Below, piece after piece: positions 1-12,082 of a DNA stretch of 64,000 nucleotides (the stretch's first letter is position 1; each line of letters opens with the position of its first letter). The DNA comes from Brassica napus. Its lineage: Eukaryota > Streptophyta > Magnoliopsida > Brassicales > Brassicaceae. Made by a program: the position numbers and the translations under genes. Location: assembly GCF_020379485.1 (NCBI RefSeq), contig NW_026016860.1:16943-80942 (forward strand), written 5' to 3'. Under the pieces are notes generated by a model. That model made no database searches. It had not been told where the DNA came from and was given only the letters and a program-made list of their open reading frames with translations.

Positions 1-557
1 TTTGGATTCTCTTTGAACTTTCTGGTGCTTTCGTAGTGTTTGATTTGACGGTACCACTGTTTTTGATTCCTGTTGGATTTGCTCTGTCTTAGAAGTCAGA
101 ACAGAATTAGAAAAAAAAAAAAGAATTTTGATTTTTATTGGTTCAGATGAAGGTATATATAAATTGCATGTGATGTGGTACATATCTATGCATTGATATG
201 AAAATGAATCTTAGATCCCATTAATTAAACTAGAATCTGTTATGTTCAGAATGCTTTGGTTTTCATTTGATTAGCCAAAAAATTAGATGACTGAAAAAAA
301 AAATTGGGTGGTTGAATTAAATCATATATATAATTAGGTATTGCAGCAATTTCAGTTATTTGTAATGTTTTTTTTTTGGTTTATTCAGTTATTTATAATG
401 TTGTTTTTTTAGTTCACTAGTTTATTCGGTTAATCATAATGTTGTTTAAACATTTTTATGAGATGTAGATTACTACTGTATAATGATCTCCAATATTATG
501 GTAACAGTCTGGCTTTAATTGGCAAAACTCTCTCAGAAAGTGACAAATAGTGAACTA
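1..557. other. Intergenic AT-rich DNA
   Basis: No open reading frame or recognisable repeat end is visible here. The first 100 bases are less AT-rich and could be the 3' flank of a gene outside the window, but nothing coding can be supported. It ends at the A that precedes the Helitron terminus at 558. Confidence 0.5.
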
Positions 558-2934
558 CTAGGGGTTAACCCGCCCTACGGGCGGGGCGGGTAAGTATATA
601 AATGTTAAACATATAAACATCATAAATTTGTAATTAGTATTTATGATATAAGTATAATCTTGTAACATTAATTTTTTTCTTAGACATTGCAAGTATATCT
701 CTCATTTTAAAAAACATTACGAAAACATAATTTTGAAAAATACTTCTCTATTTTAGTTAGGATAGTAAGTAGAAGATTATTTTTAAAACTGCAAGCATTA
801 GATTAAAAACGAAGAATATAGATTATTTTTGATTTTTTGTGTCACCGAATATACTGATATTTTTATGTTTAATTATTTATTTAAACGATGTGGAAAAAAA
901 ATATTTACCGCGATAAAAGTATATTAATTGGTTAGACATTATGATAACCTAACATTAGTCTTTACTATTTAGAAAATAAACATTATTTTATTTTTAACAT
1001 GTATTTGATAGTACATTATTCAGATTTTATATTTACTAACAAAATAAATATTGGTGCATAAATAGTAAATAATTTTGAATAATTGATACAAAAAAAGCAA
1101 TTGTTTGATGATCTAATATTTTAAAAATTGTTCACTAATTAAAATAAATTATTTTAAAACTTAATAACTTCATTAATCAATTTGAAATATTTTTTAGTTA
1201 CACTGAAGTGATGTTGGGGTGATGTTTCTTGTCGTAGTGTTCTTTAAGAAATTTATATTCTTGTTGTCATTTTGTTTTGCAACATGTGATTGGTTAATAT
1301 ATTATGTATTTTTTATCAATAGTTTGTTGTTGTGTGTATTTTAATACTTGTTAATAGTGAATTGAGCATTCGTTGCAGTCAATAAAAATTTTGAGATCTT
1401 TGCATTTTGTCATTTATCGACTATAAAATTAACGATTTCGGCTAGGCATAGATCGTTGGTTGTTGGTTCATTTCAGGGCTATTTGTTTTTTTTCCTCTCA
1501 TTTTTCTGGCCGTAAAACATATGAACATCTCAGTTATTTATAAAATTCAGCTTGGTTTAGGTTAAAATATATTAGCATAATCAAGTTTATATAAAACATG
1601 TTGAAATAATTCTAATTTATGGTATAAAATAAGAAATAGCCTTTTATCTTATTTAGTTTTTGTATCTAACTTATTTAAAATGATAGATGGCATTTCTTAT
1701 TTATATTATTAAATGAATTGATGTACATCATATACGATGAACTATCACCAAAAAGGAAAAAAACTAATTTTATATATATGTAAAATATATTATTATAATT
1801 GTATTTATTATTTTTGGTAGAAAAATGTTAAAAGAGAATTTTAGTTTGTAGTGAAAAAGGAAATACTTTTTCATATTCCTGTAAATTTATGCTAATATAT
1901 ATAAATCACTGAAATTTTAAAAATAATATTTCTTATTCATTGGAAATCCAAATATTCGGTTGGAAATAAAAGGAAATAATTTTTGGTAAACCCAAATAGG
2001 CATTGCCGATGACAACCCAACTATGACAAATTATTTTTAAGAGGTAATGAATGAAAAAAGACCACAAACATTAAACTGCACCATAGTCTTCATACAACGT
2101 AAGTAGTTATTTTGCGTGTGATGGAAGAGGAAAGGCTGACAACATCCACCGAGGTTGTTCATCCTACACAGTGCCATACTGGCATCCATACTCGTAACTA
2201 AAACTGCGCAAGCCAGGGATGAAGACTGATAAGTGTTTGGGTGCGGACGTAGAGAAACTATTGAACACAATATTACAGGACTCATGTTTCATAGGCACTG
2301 ATAAATATTGGGTGGTAACTTTGTGAATAATGCTGCAAAAGGAAGAACATGACAAACGTACGACTGCTTCACAAACGTATGTAGTTATGCTCACATTTCG
2401 AATTACGATTCATTGCAGGCTAATGCAATACCAATCTAATTATGACCAATAACTTTTAAATAAATTCTCACAAAAACTCGATAAAGGAATACATCCCAAT
2501 TTCAGAAACACAAATACACATGAGATACACCATTAGCTTAAAGTCTAGAAAAGACTACCCAGTAAGAAGTTCATTAATTAGACACAGTAAGGTCTTACTA
2601 AGAACGTGAATGGAAATGAAAAAGATGGAAAAAAAGTAGAAGTCATCCCCAAACGACATATATTGACACTGAAGCACAGTAATGACTCATCAAGGGAAGA
2701 TAACTCAAAGGCAACATAAACAATCAAAGCCAGTACGTGCATTCAAACAGGAGAGAACCATCAATAACACTACACAAGCACTGACTATAAAAGAAATACA
2801 TGTTAGCTGTCTGTTCCATTTAATCTGTGAACGTAACAAATTGTCGGTTTGGATTTGAATTCTCAAAGCTCTCATTTGCTTAGCCCTTCATGTGTTTGAC
2901 AATATTTGAAGACATACCTTAGTGTTAGTATGCA

Positions 2935-3330
2935 ACTATGCATGATCAGCAAACATTCTGAACTTCTGGATCATCTCTAGAAACTTCCTCCATCCAGATT
3001 CATACTCATCTGATCCACAAAACCAAATTATGGTTAAAGTCTTTCTTAAGATGAATCTTTGTCTTCCATACATATATGTAACATATGTAGTCATACCTTA
3101 TTTGCAACAAAAATAGGAGGGAGTAATGGTAGGGTCATCATCATAGACACGCTTTAACTCGTGCAACTTCTTAAAGTTCAACCATGGCTTCACCAACACT
3201 TTTGCTTCATAAAGCTTCTTCCCCAGCAGCCCAGCCTCAAGCATCTCCAGGGTCAGATGATGCATGGTCCCTGCTACAATTTGTTATTTTGCTTTCACCA
3301 CCCACACAAACTCGAACAATGCAATTCAAA
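2935..3330 (-). pseudogene. Phytocystatin fragment captured in Helitron
   Basis: Minus-strand translation gives a cystatin core: FEFVWVVKAK, then a stop where the family has Glu, then QIVAG (the QxVxG protease-binding loop), MHHLTLEMLEAG, KKLYEAKV and the PW loop (VKPWLNFKKLHEL). A second piece at about 2935-3010 reads ESGWR followed, after a small frameshift, by EVSRDDPEVQNV, matching the C-terminal extension of the long CYS6/CYS7-type cystatins. Cystatins inhibit papain-like cysteine proteases. Here the nonsense codon before QIVAG, an extra GL after LEAG and the frameshift make it a broken copy. It lies within the Helitron at 558-4756, on the same strand as that element, which fits gene-fragment capture. 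Confidence 0.75.
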
Positions 3331-3769
3331 GCTAGATGAAGAATAAATAATGAAACCAAATCACCCTTTGTATCAAAAAAATATCAAATCAGGATCATGA
3401 ATGCAGATGAAAAGAGAGAGTGAGGAATTGAAGATGATGATAGGGAAAAAATGTCTTTCTTGTTATGATCAGATTAGAAATGAAGATGGAAAGAGAGATA
3501 AATTCATCAGGAAAACTATTGACCAATACGTACGTGTCTGTGCAGTTGTTATTGATTTCCAAAAAAGCAAGTTTAAATTTTAGTTGTTATAGGGAGTAAC
3601 CTGCCAACAAAGGTCTCAGTGGCTCTTGTTTCGTTGTCAAAGTAGGAACGTGTCCTAGGATTAGCATCCACAGAAAGACTCCATGTAACTGTTAGGAAGT
3701 TAATGTGTGATTATAGCAGGTTTGCAAATGTATGTCCTGAAAGTCATATGCAAAAGGTTTACCTCATAC

Positions 3770-4265
3770 GAACTTGGGGTTAATGCTGGTAGCGACGATG
3801 ACCTTCGGCACACCCACTGCCAAGAACTTTTCTTTTAGCTGGCCGGCTTGTGCGTTATAAACACTTGCACTAACAGTTGTAGACCTGCAGCAAACCGTTG
3901 TTACATGTTACAATCAAAATATAAATTATGTAACATATGTAGTCATACCGGTCCTGCTTGTATTCGGTGTTGCTACTTATAACATCAAACCGGCTGATCT
4001 CGTAAGTTGCACCTTCTCTCAGCAGATGACGGGAAGTATTAAGCCATGTACACTTGGATAAGCGTCGCCTGGGAAAGAAGCAAACACAATTAGAGGTCCT
4101 GAGTGTATGAGAATCTGTCAAGTTCAGCCACAATAAAGGAACCTAAGGAGACAAACCTTTTCATCAAGAAGGAGCGTGTCCACTCCCATCAGTTCCCCTC
4201 TTTTGTTAACGTCTCGGGCTTTCTAGAATCGCACAAGACGCGTGATGATAGTATCAGCAACCGGT
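3770..4265 (-). pseudogene. RPA1-like (OB-fold) gene remnant of Helitron
   Basis: Three minus-strand pieces fit the first OB-fold region of the replication protein A 70-kDa-like proteins that plant Helitrons often carry. About 4159-4263 reads ARDVNKRGELMGVDTLLLDEK, preceded by RF and a stop where the family has Trp. About 3948-4090 includes LREGATYEISRFDVISSN. About 3775-3893 ends KVIVATSINPKFV. Splice-like junctions separate them, for example GATGAAAAG followed by GT. RPA1 binds single-stranded DNA; the Helitron version may assist rolling-circle transposition. The stop, missing exons and loss of the downstream domains show it is non-functional. I rely on remembered family motifs. Confidence 0.62.
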
Positions 4266-4956
4266 GTTAACATCAGAAAAAGGGCTCGAGAAACCTACAT
4301 TGTTGCAGGTTGTGCTGTAAGCAAGAGATTTTATTCTGTTGAATCAGCTTGATTTGAAGATTTCTTAGACTGTATTTATAGAATGACTTTTTACGGTTTT
4401 TATCTGAACTTTTGAGATAGAGGTAATTGAATTCACGTAGTGTGAGAGACTGAAGGACTGATTTAATGGTGAGAAGTAAATAAAATTGTTCGTCGTCTAT
4501 GAAAAGCGTTACAGAAACCTGGAACTGTAGGCTGAGGATTTCGGTGAATTTGAACAGAGTAGGGGAAACGCAGGAGGAGAGTAGTCCTGGTGGGCTTCAT
4601 AAATATTGGACTTCGCCCTTGAAAAAGTACGGCCCAGTCCGAAAAGGTGACGGAAGAGAGGTTTGGTTTAGTGCCGACACGTGGCTCAATTTGCCCATCT
4701 CTCCTTGAGGTCGTGGAGGAAGGAGGAGGGAGAATACTCTACTTGATTATATAAGATGTTCTTGTACAACCATAATAAGATTAAAAGGTTATTTGATCAC
4801 GTCTTAAAATGTTCTTGTGCATTGTACTAGTTGTCACTGTTCATTTATTTCAATGCTGCAAGCCTCAAATTCATGCTCCAAAACCTTGATTATACTAGAA
4901 ATATCTACTATCAAATGTCATTTAAGTACTAATGCATGCTTCCTAAAATGTTACCT

Positions 4957-4964
4957 TTAAATAC
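4957..4964 (+). promoter_or_regulatory. Candidate TATA box of the GH17 gene
   Basis: TTTAAATA lies 106 bp upstream of the glucanase ATG at 5070, a plausible distance for a short 5'UTR. The Helitron at 558-4756 ends about 200 bp upstream of this motif, so the distal promoter of this gene is now transposon sequence. Confidence 0.35.
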
Positions 4965-5069
4965 ATCCCGCATTCAACTAACATGAACATCTTCACACAC
5001 AAATATTAAAAGGATCATCATATACATTCTTCCTAATCTCCTACACACACCAGAAAAAAAAAAACATCA

Positions 5070-6360
5070 ATGGATTCCAAACCGACCGGTTTAGTTGCTG
5101 TTATCTCGATGCTCTTCTTGTTCATCCAAATCATTTGCCCAGCTGGTAATGAGTATATATAAATCGTACCAAACTAGATTTCCCAATCATACTACATACT
5201 TTAACAAAGAAAAACGTTGGCTTCAGATAATTAAATTTTTCTTTATGTTTATTATTTAATTTGGTTTTCTTTGGTTATATGATCCGGTTTAGTCATCCGC
5301 CTATTTTCTTTGGTGTCTTTATTTCCGTTCAATTCAAAACCGGTTTGGTTCATCTTAATAAACCGAAACTTAATTTTACTCCCGCCTTTTTGTAGGCGTT
5401 GCAGGGGACATCACCGGAGTTTGTTACGGCCGCAACGGCAACAACCTCCCATCCCCGGCAGATACAATAGCTTTATACAAGCGCAACAACATCGACGCAA
5501 TCCGTATGTACGAGCCCTTCGCCGATATGCTCGAAGCTCTTCGCGGCTCAGGTCTCTCCGTCGCGTTCGGTCCACGAAACGAAGCGATCCAATCCCTAGC
5601 CCAAGACCCCGCCGCCGCAACTAACTTCGTCGCCACATGGATCCTCCCTTACAAAAACGACGTCGCAATCAAATGGGTCACGATCGGGAACGAAGTCTTC
5701 CCAGGAGACATCGCTCCGTTCGTCGCCGCCGCGATCAGAAACGTCAACACCGCGTTGACGAACTCCGGCGTCTCAGGAATCGCTGTCACGACGGTTGTAG
5801 CGATGAGCGCTTTGGAGAACTCGTATCCTCCTTCCGCTGCGAGTTTCCTCCCGGATCTGACCGAGATCATGACGGAGATCTCATCGATACTCTCCCAGAC
5901 GAACTCGCCTCTCATGGCGAATATATACCCGTACTTCGCGTACGCGTCAGATCCGAAGGATATCTCTCTCGATTACGCGGTTTTCAAATCAAACACTCCT
6001 GTAGTGATCGACGGGGATTTGAAGTACAGCAACATGTTTGTGGCGATGGTTGATGGATTCAACGCGGCTTTGGAGAAGATCAATGCAAGGAATGTGGTGG
6101 TGACGGTGGCGGAATCTGGGTGGCCTACGGAAGGGAATCCACCGTACACGAGTGTTGATAACGCGAGGGCGTATAACTTGGGGCTCTTGACATGTGGAGG
6201 AGCTACGCGGATGCGGACGCCTCGTCGACCGGAGACTGCGGTGGATGTGTTTTTGTTTGAGATGTTTAGAGAGAATCAGAAGCAAGGTCCGGTGGAGGAG
6301 AGCTTCGGGATGTTTTCACCTGATATGACTCCAGTCTACACTCTCTTTTGTCCCGCTTGA
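5070..6360 (+). CDS. Glucan endo-1,3-beta-glucosidase (GH17), two exons
   Basis: Exon 1 is 5070-5145, the intron 5146-5395 (GT...AG) and exon 2 5396-6360, giving 346 residues, normal for a PR-2-type beta-1,3-glucanase. Residues 1 to about 25 are a hydrophobic signal peptide (MLFLFIQIICPA), so the enzyme should be secreted. The mature part opens with DITGVCYGRNGNNLPSP, the usual GH17 start. The acid/base Glu is in TIGNE (about E125) and the nucleophile Glu in VAESGWP (about E265). It would hydrolyse internal beta-1,3-glucan bonds, in callose or fungal wall. There is no C-terminal X8 or GPI-anchor extension. The segment after YNLGLL (about residues 286-300, TCGGATRMRTPRRP) departs from the family pattern and may hold two compensating small indels. 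Its position beside a DUF1644 gene and NIA1 suggests the AT1G77780/77790 group. Confidence 0.9.
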
Positions 6361-6770
6361 TTTTTAAAAACTAGCATGTTGATAATAATTTAACAGTATT
6401 GATAGTTACTACTTAGTAGTATTTGTTTAAGCACTTTGGTTTAGAACATTTATTTGTGCATTTGCTTCTTGTAACTACATTTTCTTTTGGTGATTTATGA
6501 AAATAAAATGGTCAGGGTAAGATTACTGAAAATAATGCAAATTAATCAAAACATTCAAAACTTAGTAACTATAAATGAAAATACATACCAATATTATCAT
6601 ATTTTAAAATATATATATATTTACCAACGCATATTTTCTATGTTGCTTCATTACATAATTCATCAAAACCAAAATAAAAAGACACACTATTACACTAACA
6701 TATGCAGGGGTGTATTCAATCAATAATTTGAAAACTGATATGGAGTGATTTAATTTATAATGAGTTTAAA

Positions 6771-7896
6771 ATGGGTGTATTCTTATGGCGGGTTAACTCA
6801 GGTGCTCTTGCTGTTAAATCCAGACTAGTTACGAGGGGAATTCACCTTGATCCTACCTGCTCGGTGTGTGAACAGAGCTCAGAAACTATTTGCCATGTTC
6901 TGTTTCACTGTAAAACAGCAAAAGAGGTGTGGGAGCGTTCCAATGTACCTCCTCCTCCTGCTGGCTGGTCTCAGTCTTCGGTGTTTCTTAACTTGCTTTA
7001 CCTCCTAAGATGCAGTAAAACTTCAGCATTAGGCCCTTGTTTGCGTCAAGCCTTCCCCTGGATATTGTGGCATCTATGGAAAGCGAGGAATGCTTTCTGT
7101 TATGAGCGCTCTGTTCCAGACCCTTCTGTCATCTTGCGAAGAGCAATGGAAGATGCTGCGATTTGGCTGAACCTTCATGATGCGCTTCCTCATACAGAGC
7201 CTCTAGTGATGAATGCTGAGCCGGCCCAGGTACAATGGCAAAAACCACCTGCTTCCTTTGTAAAATGCAACGTGGGCTCGTCTTGGGATGTTAATTCAAA
7301 CACTGGCGGAGGCGCTTGGATTGTAAGGGACGATAAAGGTTTAGTTTTGTGTCATAGCAGAAGATCGTTTTCTATGGTGGGTTCACTTTATCAAGCTAAC
7401 GTGATGGCCCTACAATGGGCTGCAGAGGCTATGTGTGATCTCAAATTTAAAAAGGTGGTTATGGAGTTTTCAGCGCTGGAAGTCAAAAAAGCGATGGACA
7501 GCTCACTTCTTTGTTCTCGAACGAACCAGTCCTGCTCCTATGTTCTGGCTACCATTTTCTCTATCAGGGATGCGAAGATAAATTTTGTCTCCAGCTCTTG
7601 CAATCTGATAGCTAATCTTATTGCAGTTAGCGTTACAAGAGATCAAAGGTTGCAGTCGTATGTCGCTAGGAATGGCCCGGCTTGGCTCTCATCTCAGATT
7701 TGTCAGGAAGCATCAACATGAATTATTCACTCTACAGTGACAACGTTTTGCTCCCGACCCGATTATCATCTCTTATTTTCTTTGAATCTCCTATTGGAGC
7801 TTGTTATGGTTTTGTTTTCATTGCTTTGGTTGTTTCATCCCCTTTGTCTTTTGACAAGGATACATTTCCATTATTTCTAATGACAAAAAAAAAAAA
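6771..7896 (+). mobile_element. 5'-truncated LINE: zinc-binding RT tail plus RNase H-like domain
   Basis: The 316-codon frame 6771-7721 encodes a zf-RVT zinc-binding segment (FLWRVNSGALAVKSRL, then C-x2-C ... H-x4-C around CSVCEQSSETICHVLFHC) and an RVT_3-type RNase H domain beginning VKCNVGSSWDVNSNTGGGAW. It is the 3' end of a plant LINE. Catalytic acids look lost: family CNVDGS is CNVGSS, EAEAL is QANVMAL, and the DS after the third strand is SA. A 3'UTR-like stretch ends in a 13-nt A run at 7884-7896. Similar bases flank it (AATGAGTTTAAA about 6760, AATGATTTAAA about 7895), a possible target duplication. No reverse transcriptase core remains, so this copy is dead. Confidence 0.82.
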
Positions 7897-8677
7897 TGAT
7901 TTAAAGTGAATTAGAGAATTTTCCATGGTTTTAAACCATGTAAATGTGATTTTTATTATTTTAACTAAAAAATTTCATCAAAACATCATAAAATTACTAA
8001 CTTCTAAATTACATAGAGTAAAATATTTTTTAACAATCTATACTATACTAAAAGCCCTATATACTCAATGGTGAGGCTGCCACGTCACCAAAAATAATCA
8101 GCCAATGAAAGATAACATTTTTGCCATGTCACTACTGCTTCCGAAGAATAAAGCTCGAAACTGGACTTCCTTTTGGGCTGTCCCTACATTTACGTACGGC
8201 TCATATCAAGTCCAATCTTGCCTAGCTCTAACTTTGTCTGAAGCATCCAGAGTTCATCTTCCCGTCTCTTCCACTTCGTCTTCAACCCCGTTACTGCAAG
8301 CTCCTATCAATCATTTATGCTCTTTAAATGTCTTCTTTATTGTAAATACCAATTTATCCATTAATCTAAGCATTTACGAGTTCTCCATCACTACTTCTAC
8401 TCTCTCGCATTAAAGTGGAATTAGCATCCTCCACCGTAGCTCCGCTTATAAATGGGTTCGTTGCCTGCGTTGAACAGCCACACCACTGCGAAATCTCGAA
8501 GATCACTCTCTGTCAAGCATCAACTCTATTTATGGCTGATTCGTTCACTCTTCGTCCCGGCCCCATACTATTGGATCGACTTCTATTGATTCCGTATGAT
8601 GTTATTTATTGCAATTAATCATACCTTTGGTTGTCGACATTTTTTTGGTTGATGAGATTCAGATTTGTGTTTAAATT

Positions 8678-9044
8678 TTGAAACCAGCATTGAAGAATGC
8701 GGCCGGATCTAAATCGAGTGGGAGCTCTTTGGACGATGATGATGAGGATGAGGACGATGACGTCTGTGATTGGGGGTTTGTGGTGAGGAAGAAGAGTGGA
8801 GTGGATGAGGTATATCCGACTGGAGGTGAAGGGTCGTCGTGTAGGGAGCTTGCGAGAGTGATTCTGAAGTTGGGAGAGGTGTACGAGAGGATCGAAGGTG
8901 CGAAGCAGAGGATGATGGTTGAGTTGGAGAAACAGAGGATGGAAGCTGCTAAGGAGATTGAGTTGCAACGAATGAACATGTTGATGGATATGCAGATGGA
9001 GCTTGAAAGATCCAAGCTTGCCAAACGTAGAACTGCTGCTTCAG
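8678..9044 (+). pseudogene. Trihelix (ASIL-like) transcription factor C-terminal fragment, captured
   Basis: The frame reads an acidic stretch ([13 protein letters not shown]), then [22 protein letters not shown] and a coiled coil with [19 protein letters not shown], ending at a splice-donor-like TCAG|GTAAAA at 9044/9045. This is the C-terminal helical region of ASIL/GT-like trihelix proteins. The N-terminal Myb-like DNA-binding domain is absent. A candidate acceptor (GAAACCAG) precedes the block at about 8688. After 9045 the same frame runs on only as intron-like sequence. The fragment sits inside the Helitron at 8037-11095, on the same strand, so capture is the simplest explanation. The reading frame is unbroken, so a chimeric transcript is possible, but nothing shows expression. 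Confidence 0.65.
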
Positions 9045-10845
9045 GTAAAAAAAAACTTAAACTGGATTGGTCTCTGTTTCTACTAAGCAATTGTGAGTAT
9101 ATGGTAAAACTTACATTTATTAATGTACTTATAAAGATTGAAACTTTAAGCTTTTGAGGTTTCAGATTGTTGATTTGGAACCATATCTATGAGCATCTAC
9201 TCAATCGAGTTACTGAAAACTTGAATTGTGCATTGTTGTTGTTGTTGTACAGTTAAGAAGTTGTAGGATTAAAATTGTGGAGAAGCTATACTGTGGTAGA
9301 GCAAGGGAGCAATGGTTGGATCTGAGAGCTCATTTTGAATTGGAGAAACTGTTATTATTCTTACTCACTAGGTTTCATGTTAGAGCAATGCTTTTTTTTT
9401 CTTCTTCTTATTTTGTTTCCTTCTCTTAAAGCAGGTTGGTGAAAGAAACTCTGGTAGTATCCCACAGACATATCAACGTGTATTTGACACTGTCAAGTGT
9501 TAATATATTATGGTTTCTGTATCAATACCTGCGGAGTGCTCTTTGCTCTTTTTGTGTAATCATGTCTCAGAGTTGCCTACAGATTTCAGAGCCATTCATG
9601 TTCTTCCATAATTAACATTTGGAACAGATCAAAACACACCAAGCTATTGATAGAGCACAAGTAGTGTATTATTATTGAATTGGAAGGAGTTATAATCTCA
9701 GGAGCACTAATGAGACCTTATCTCAGGATCCCATACACATGAGATTTCTCTCAGTTCATCAACCGGCCTTAGTCACCCGAATAAATATCAAGCTAATCGT
9801 CTCATTACTTATTGGTATTATACGGTTTCTTTGAACACTCAGACTCCCATTTCTTAAATAAAAATCATGACGACAAATCAGCGATTATAGTGACTAAATG
9901 CCAGGTAGAAAAATGGTTTTCAGAAAATTACTACATTTTCATGTGAAGCTTAAGATACCAGAATTGATGAAAGTTAGGACAAAGATTATGTCAAGACATA
10001 CAAAATCATATATATAAAGATAAATAGAGAATTAATATCAATATATCGACCCTCATAATAATTAAAAGAAAATTAATTTCAAATTTAATGTATATTTTTA
10101 TTTATAAAATATTGGTATTAACTATAAATAATTTTATACATTTAGAGTATTTCCACCCCTACCTATTTTTATTATAAATTAGCAAAATAACAAATAAAAT
10201 TTAAAATTAGATAAAAATACATAATAAAGGCCAATACCATAATATAACCTAAAATGTATAAATTTCAAGAATAAACAATGCAATATTAATGAATTACAGT
10301 AGTTAAAATGAGATAATTTGAGAACAAATTGTTGCAGAAAGTTTAAAACAAACCAAATAAATATAGAAATAATTGTAACACATCAAAACTAAAAATGAAA
10401 TTTAAAAAACACAATATCAGCAAAACGAAATACAATGTGAATAGGAAAATTGTCAAATACACCACATTCATAATGCCACTTTTCATATTTACACTAATTA
10501 TTTTTACCTTCATTTTTAAAAGGAAAAAAAGACATTTATAACCATAGAGTTAACTAATCTAGACTTGGAGTTTATAGTTGACGGATGGGATAGAGTTTTT
10601 GGAGTGTGAATTTTAGGATTCTAATAAATATATAAATAAATACTTAAATAATATAAAAAACTTTTAGAAAATAGTTTCAAAAATCATTTCAGTTTTCAAA
10701 AATTCAAAAAAATAAGTTCGAATTTCAAAAGTATAATTTGAAACATAAATTTATTTATTTATTTATTATATATAGAGAAAATAAATGTACAAGAGTCTTT
10801 TGACTCTTAATAAAGAACATATTTTTCAAGATGTATCTTTAGTAG

Positions 10846-10888
10846 TGGTAAACATGAATAATTATATCAAAAAAATGGTAAACATGAA
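10846..10888. mobile_element. Micro-insertion: short A-tailed insert between 13-bp direct repeats
   Basis: TGGTAAACATGAA at 10846-10858 recurs at 10876-10888. Between them are 17 bp ending TATATCAAAAAAA. This is the structure expected of an extremely 5'-truncated LINE or SINE retroposition: target-site duplication plus poly(A) tail. Confidence 0.45.
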
Positions 10889-11516
10889 AATTTTCCATGT
10901 GAATAACACAAATATCAAAGTCATACAACATAATCACAAAACAAACACATCCTCTTTAACATATTTCAAAACAAACTAATACACTACTATCACTAATCAA
11001 TTATCATATGAATCAAAAAAAAATTTAAATTCATTAGAAACTAAAACATACGAACCCGGCGCTGAACCCGGCGCGTAGCGCCGGAATGCCACTAGTTTTT
11101 TTTTAATAATTCCAATAACACTGGATTCTGAAAATAGTTTTTAAATTCATGAATAAGAATGGAATTTGAAAAGTTTTTAAAATTCATGAATAATAATGGA
11201 TTTTGATTTTTTTTTAAATCATAAATAATAATGATTACTTCAAAATTTTGAATATTGAATTGTTGAGGTTATGTGGGTTCAAATGTTGGCCTCTAAAAAG
11301 GAACAGAAGTGGCGTAAGGCCCACATATCAAAACAGTTGCATTGAAAACGACAGCGTTCAGGAATATAACCGCAAGTTTAAAAACAAAAAGAGTCTCTGG
11401 CTTTGTTTGTTTGCGTACGCCAATGAGTAGAAGCAATCGCATTTCCCTTTTCGAACATCCGTGAAGCTCCGGAGTTCCGCTCTCTCATCCTCCGGAAACC
11501 ACCGTGATCTCCCCCG

Positions 11517-12075
11517 GTACGTTTACCTCGCGCCTTCCCCCCATCCAATAAACCTATTACATCATTGAATTTCGCTTCAGATAAGATTCGGTAAAGCCAG
11601 GTCTACGATCTATCTTTAGATTCTCGATTAGGATTCCGTTTTAGCGAAAGATCTCGAATCATTGTTTGTGCCTTGACGAATATTGAACTGTATGATTCGT
11701 CTCGATCTTGACACGTGGATCGAAAATATTCGTTTAGCATTCGAATTGCTCAATATCTTTGGATCTAGTAGTGTAGACATCTTGTAGTGTAGATTAACAC
11801 TCGCTCGATTGCGTACAAGTAGTGTAGACATCTTGTAGCTTATCTGCTTATGCATGACTTCCTGAGTCGGATTTTCGGATCCGGATCCAGATCCGTGGTC
11901 TATAGCTGTTAGTGAGCATTGAACATTTTTTCAATTCCATGGTCAACTCGTCACTTAGAGCGTTATTAGTGATAGTTCGTTGATTTCACATGGATGTTAC
12001 TGTTTCATTAGTTTTCACAACTTGAAAGCTTACACTAAGTAGAGTTGTGTACCATGGTCTCTTGTGTTTGAATAG
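11517..12075 (+). other. 5'UTR intron of the DUF1644 gene
   Basis: A pyrimidine- and CG-rich leader (about 11430-11516) ends CCCCCG|GTACGTTTA, and AATAG|GTTTTGAATGG joins just before the ATG at 12083. A long first intron in the 5'UTR is common in plant housekeeping genes. The splice sites are inferred from consensus only. Confidence 0.55.
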
Positions 12076-12082
12076 GTTTTGA

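Larger units (their letters stand above)
558..4756 (-). mobile_element. Helitron (minus strand) carrying RPA1-like and cystatin gene fragments
   Basis: The element is read on the minus strand. Its 3' end is at the left: CTAG (558-561, as its own complement) lies next to a perfect hairpin, CCCGCCC-TAC-GGGCGGG at 569-585. Its 5' end is at the right, where the complement starts TCTTATATAATCAAG (GA at 4755-4756). The flanks are A (557) and T (4757), the A^T target expected for Helitrons, with no target duplication. The 5' side (about 4600-4756) has the GC-richer, CACGTG-containing leader seen in other Helitrons of this window. Inside are decayed coding pieces of an RPA1-like protein and of a phytocystatin. 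I see no Rep/helicase gene, so it is non-autonomous. The 4.2-kb span assumes both ends belong together. Confidence 0.72.
8037..11095 (+). mobile_element. Helitron (plus strand) carrying a trihelix gene fragment
   Basis: The 5' end is TCTATACTATACTAAAAG (8037), preceded by A (8036). The 3' end is CTAG (11092-11095) followed by T (11096), with a perfect hairpin CCGGCGC-GTA-GCGCCGG at 11068-11084 just upstream. That gives A^T integration without duplication. The first about 600 bp (GCTGCCACGTCAC, AATCAGCCAATGAAAG) is the leader shared with the Helitrons ending at 36130 and starting at 52015. The interior carries exon-like sequence of a trihelix transcription factor, then about 1.5 kb of AT-rich filler. 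No Rep/helicase is present, so it is non-autonomous. It lies about 140 bp downstream of the LINE tail. Confidence 0.8.

Noticed and set aside
5637..6053. 138-residue Arg-rich frame overlapping the glucanase
   Set aside because: A shadow of the GC-rich GH17 coding exon in another frame; no domain.
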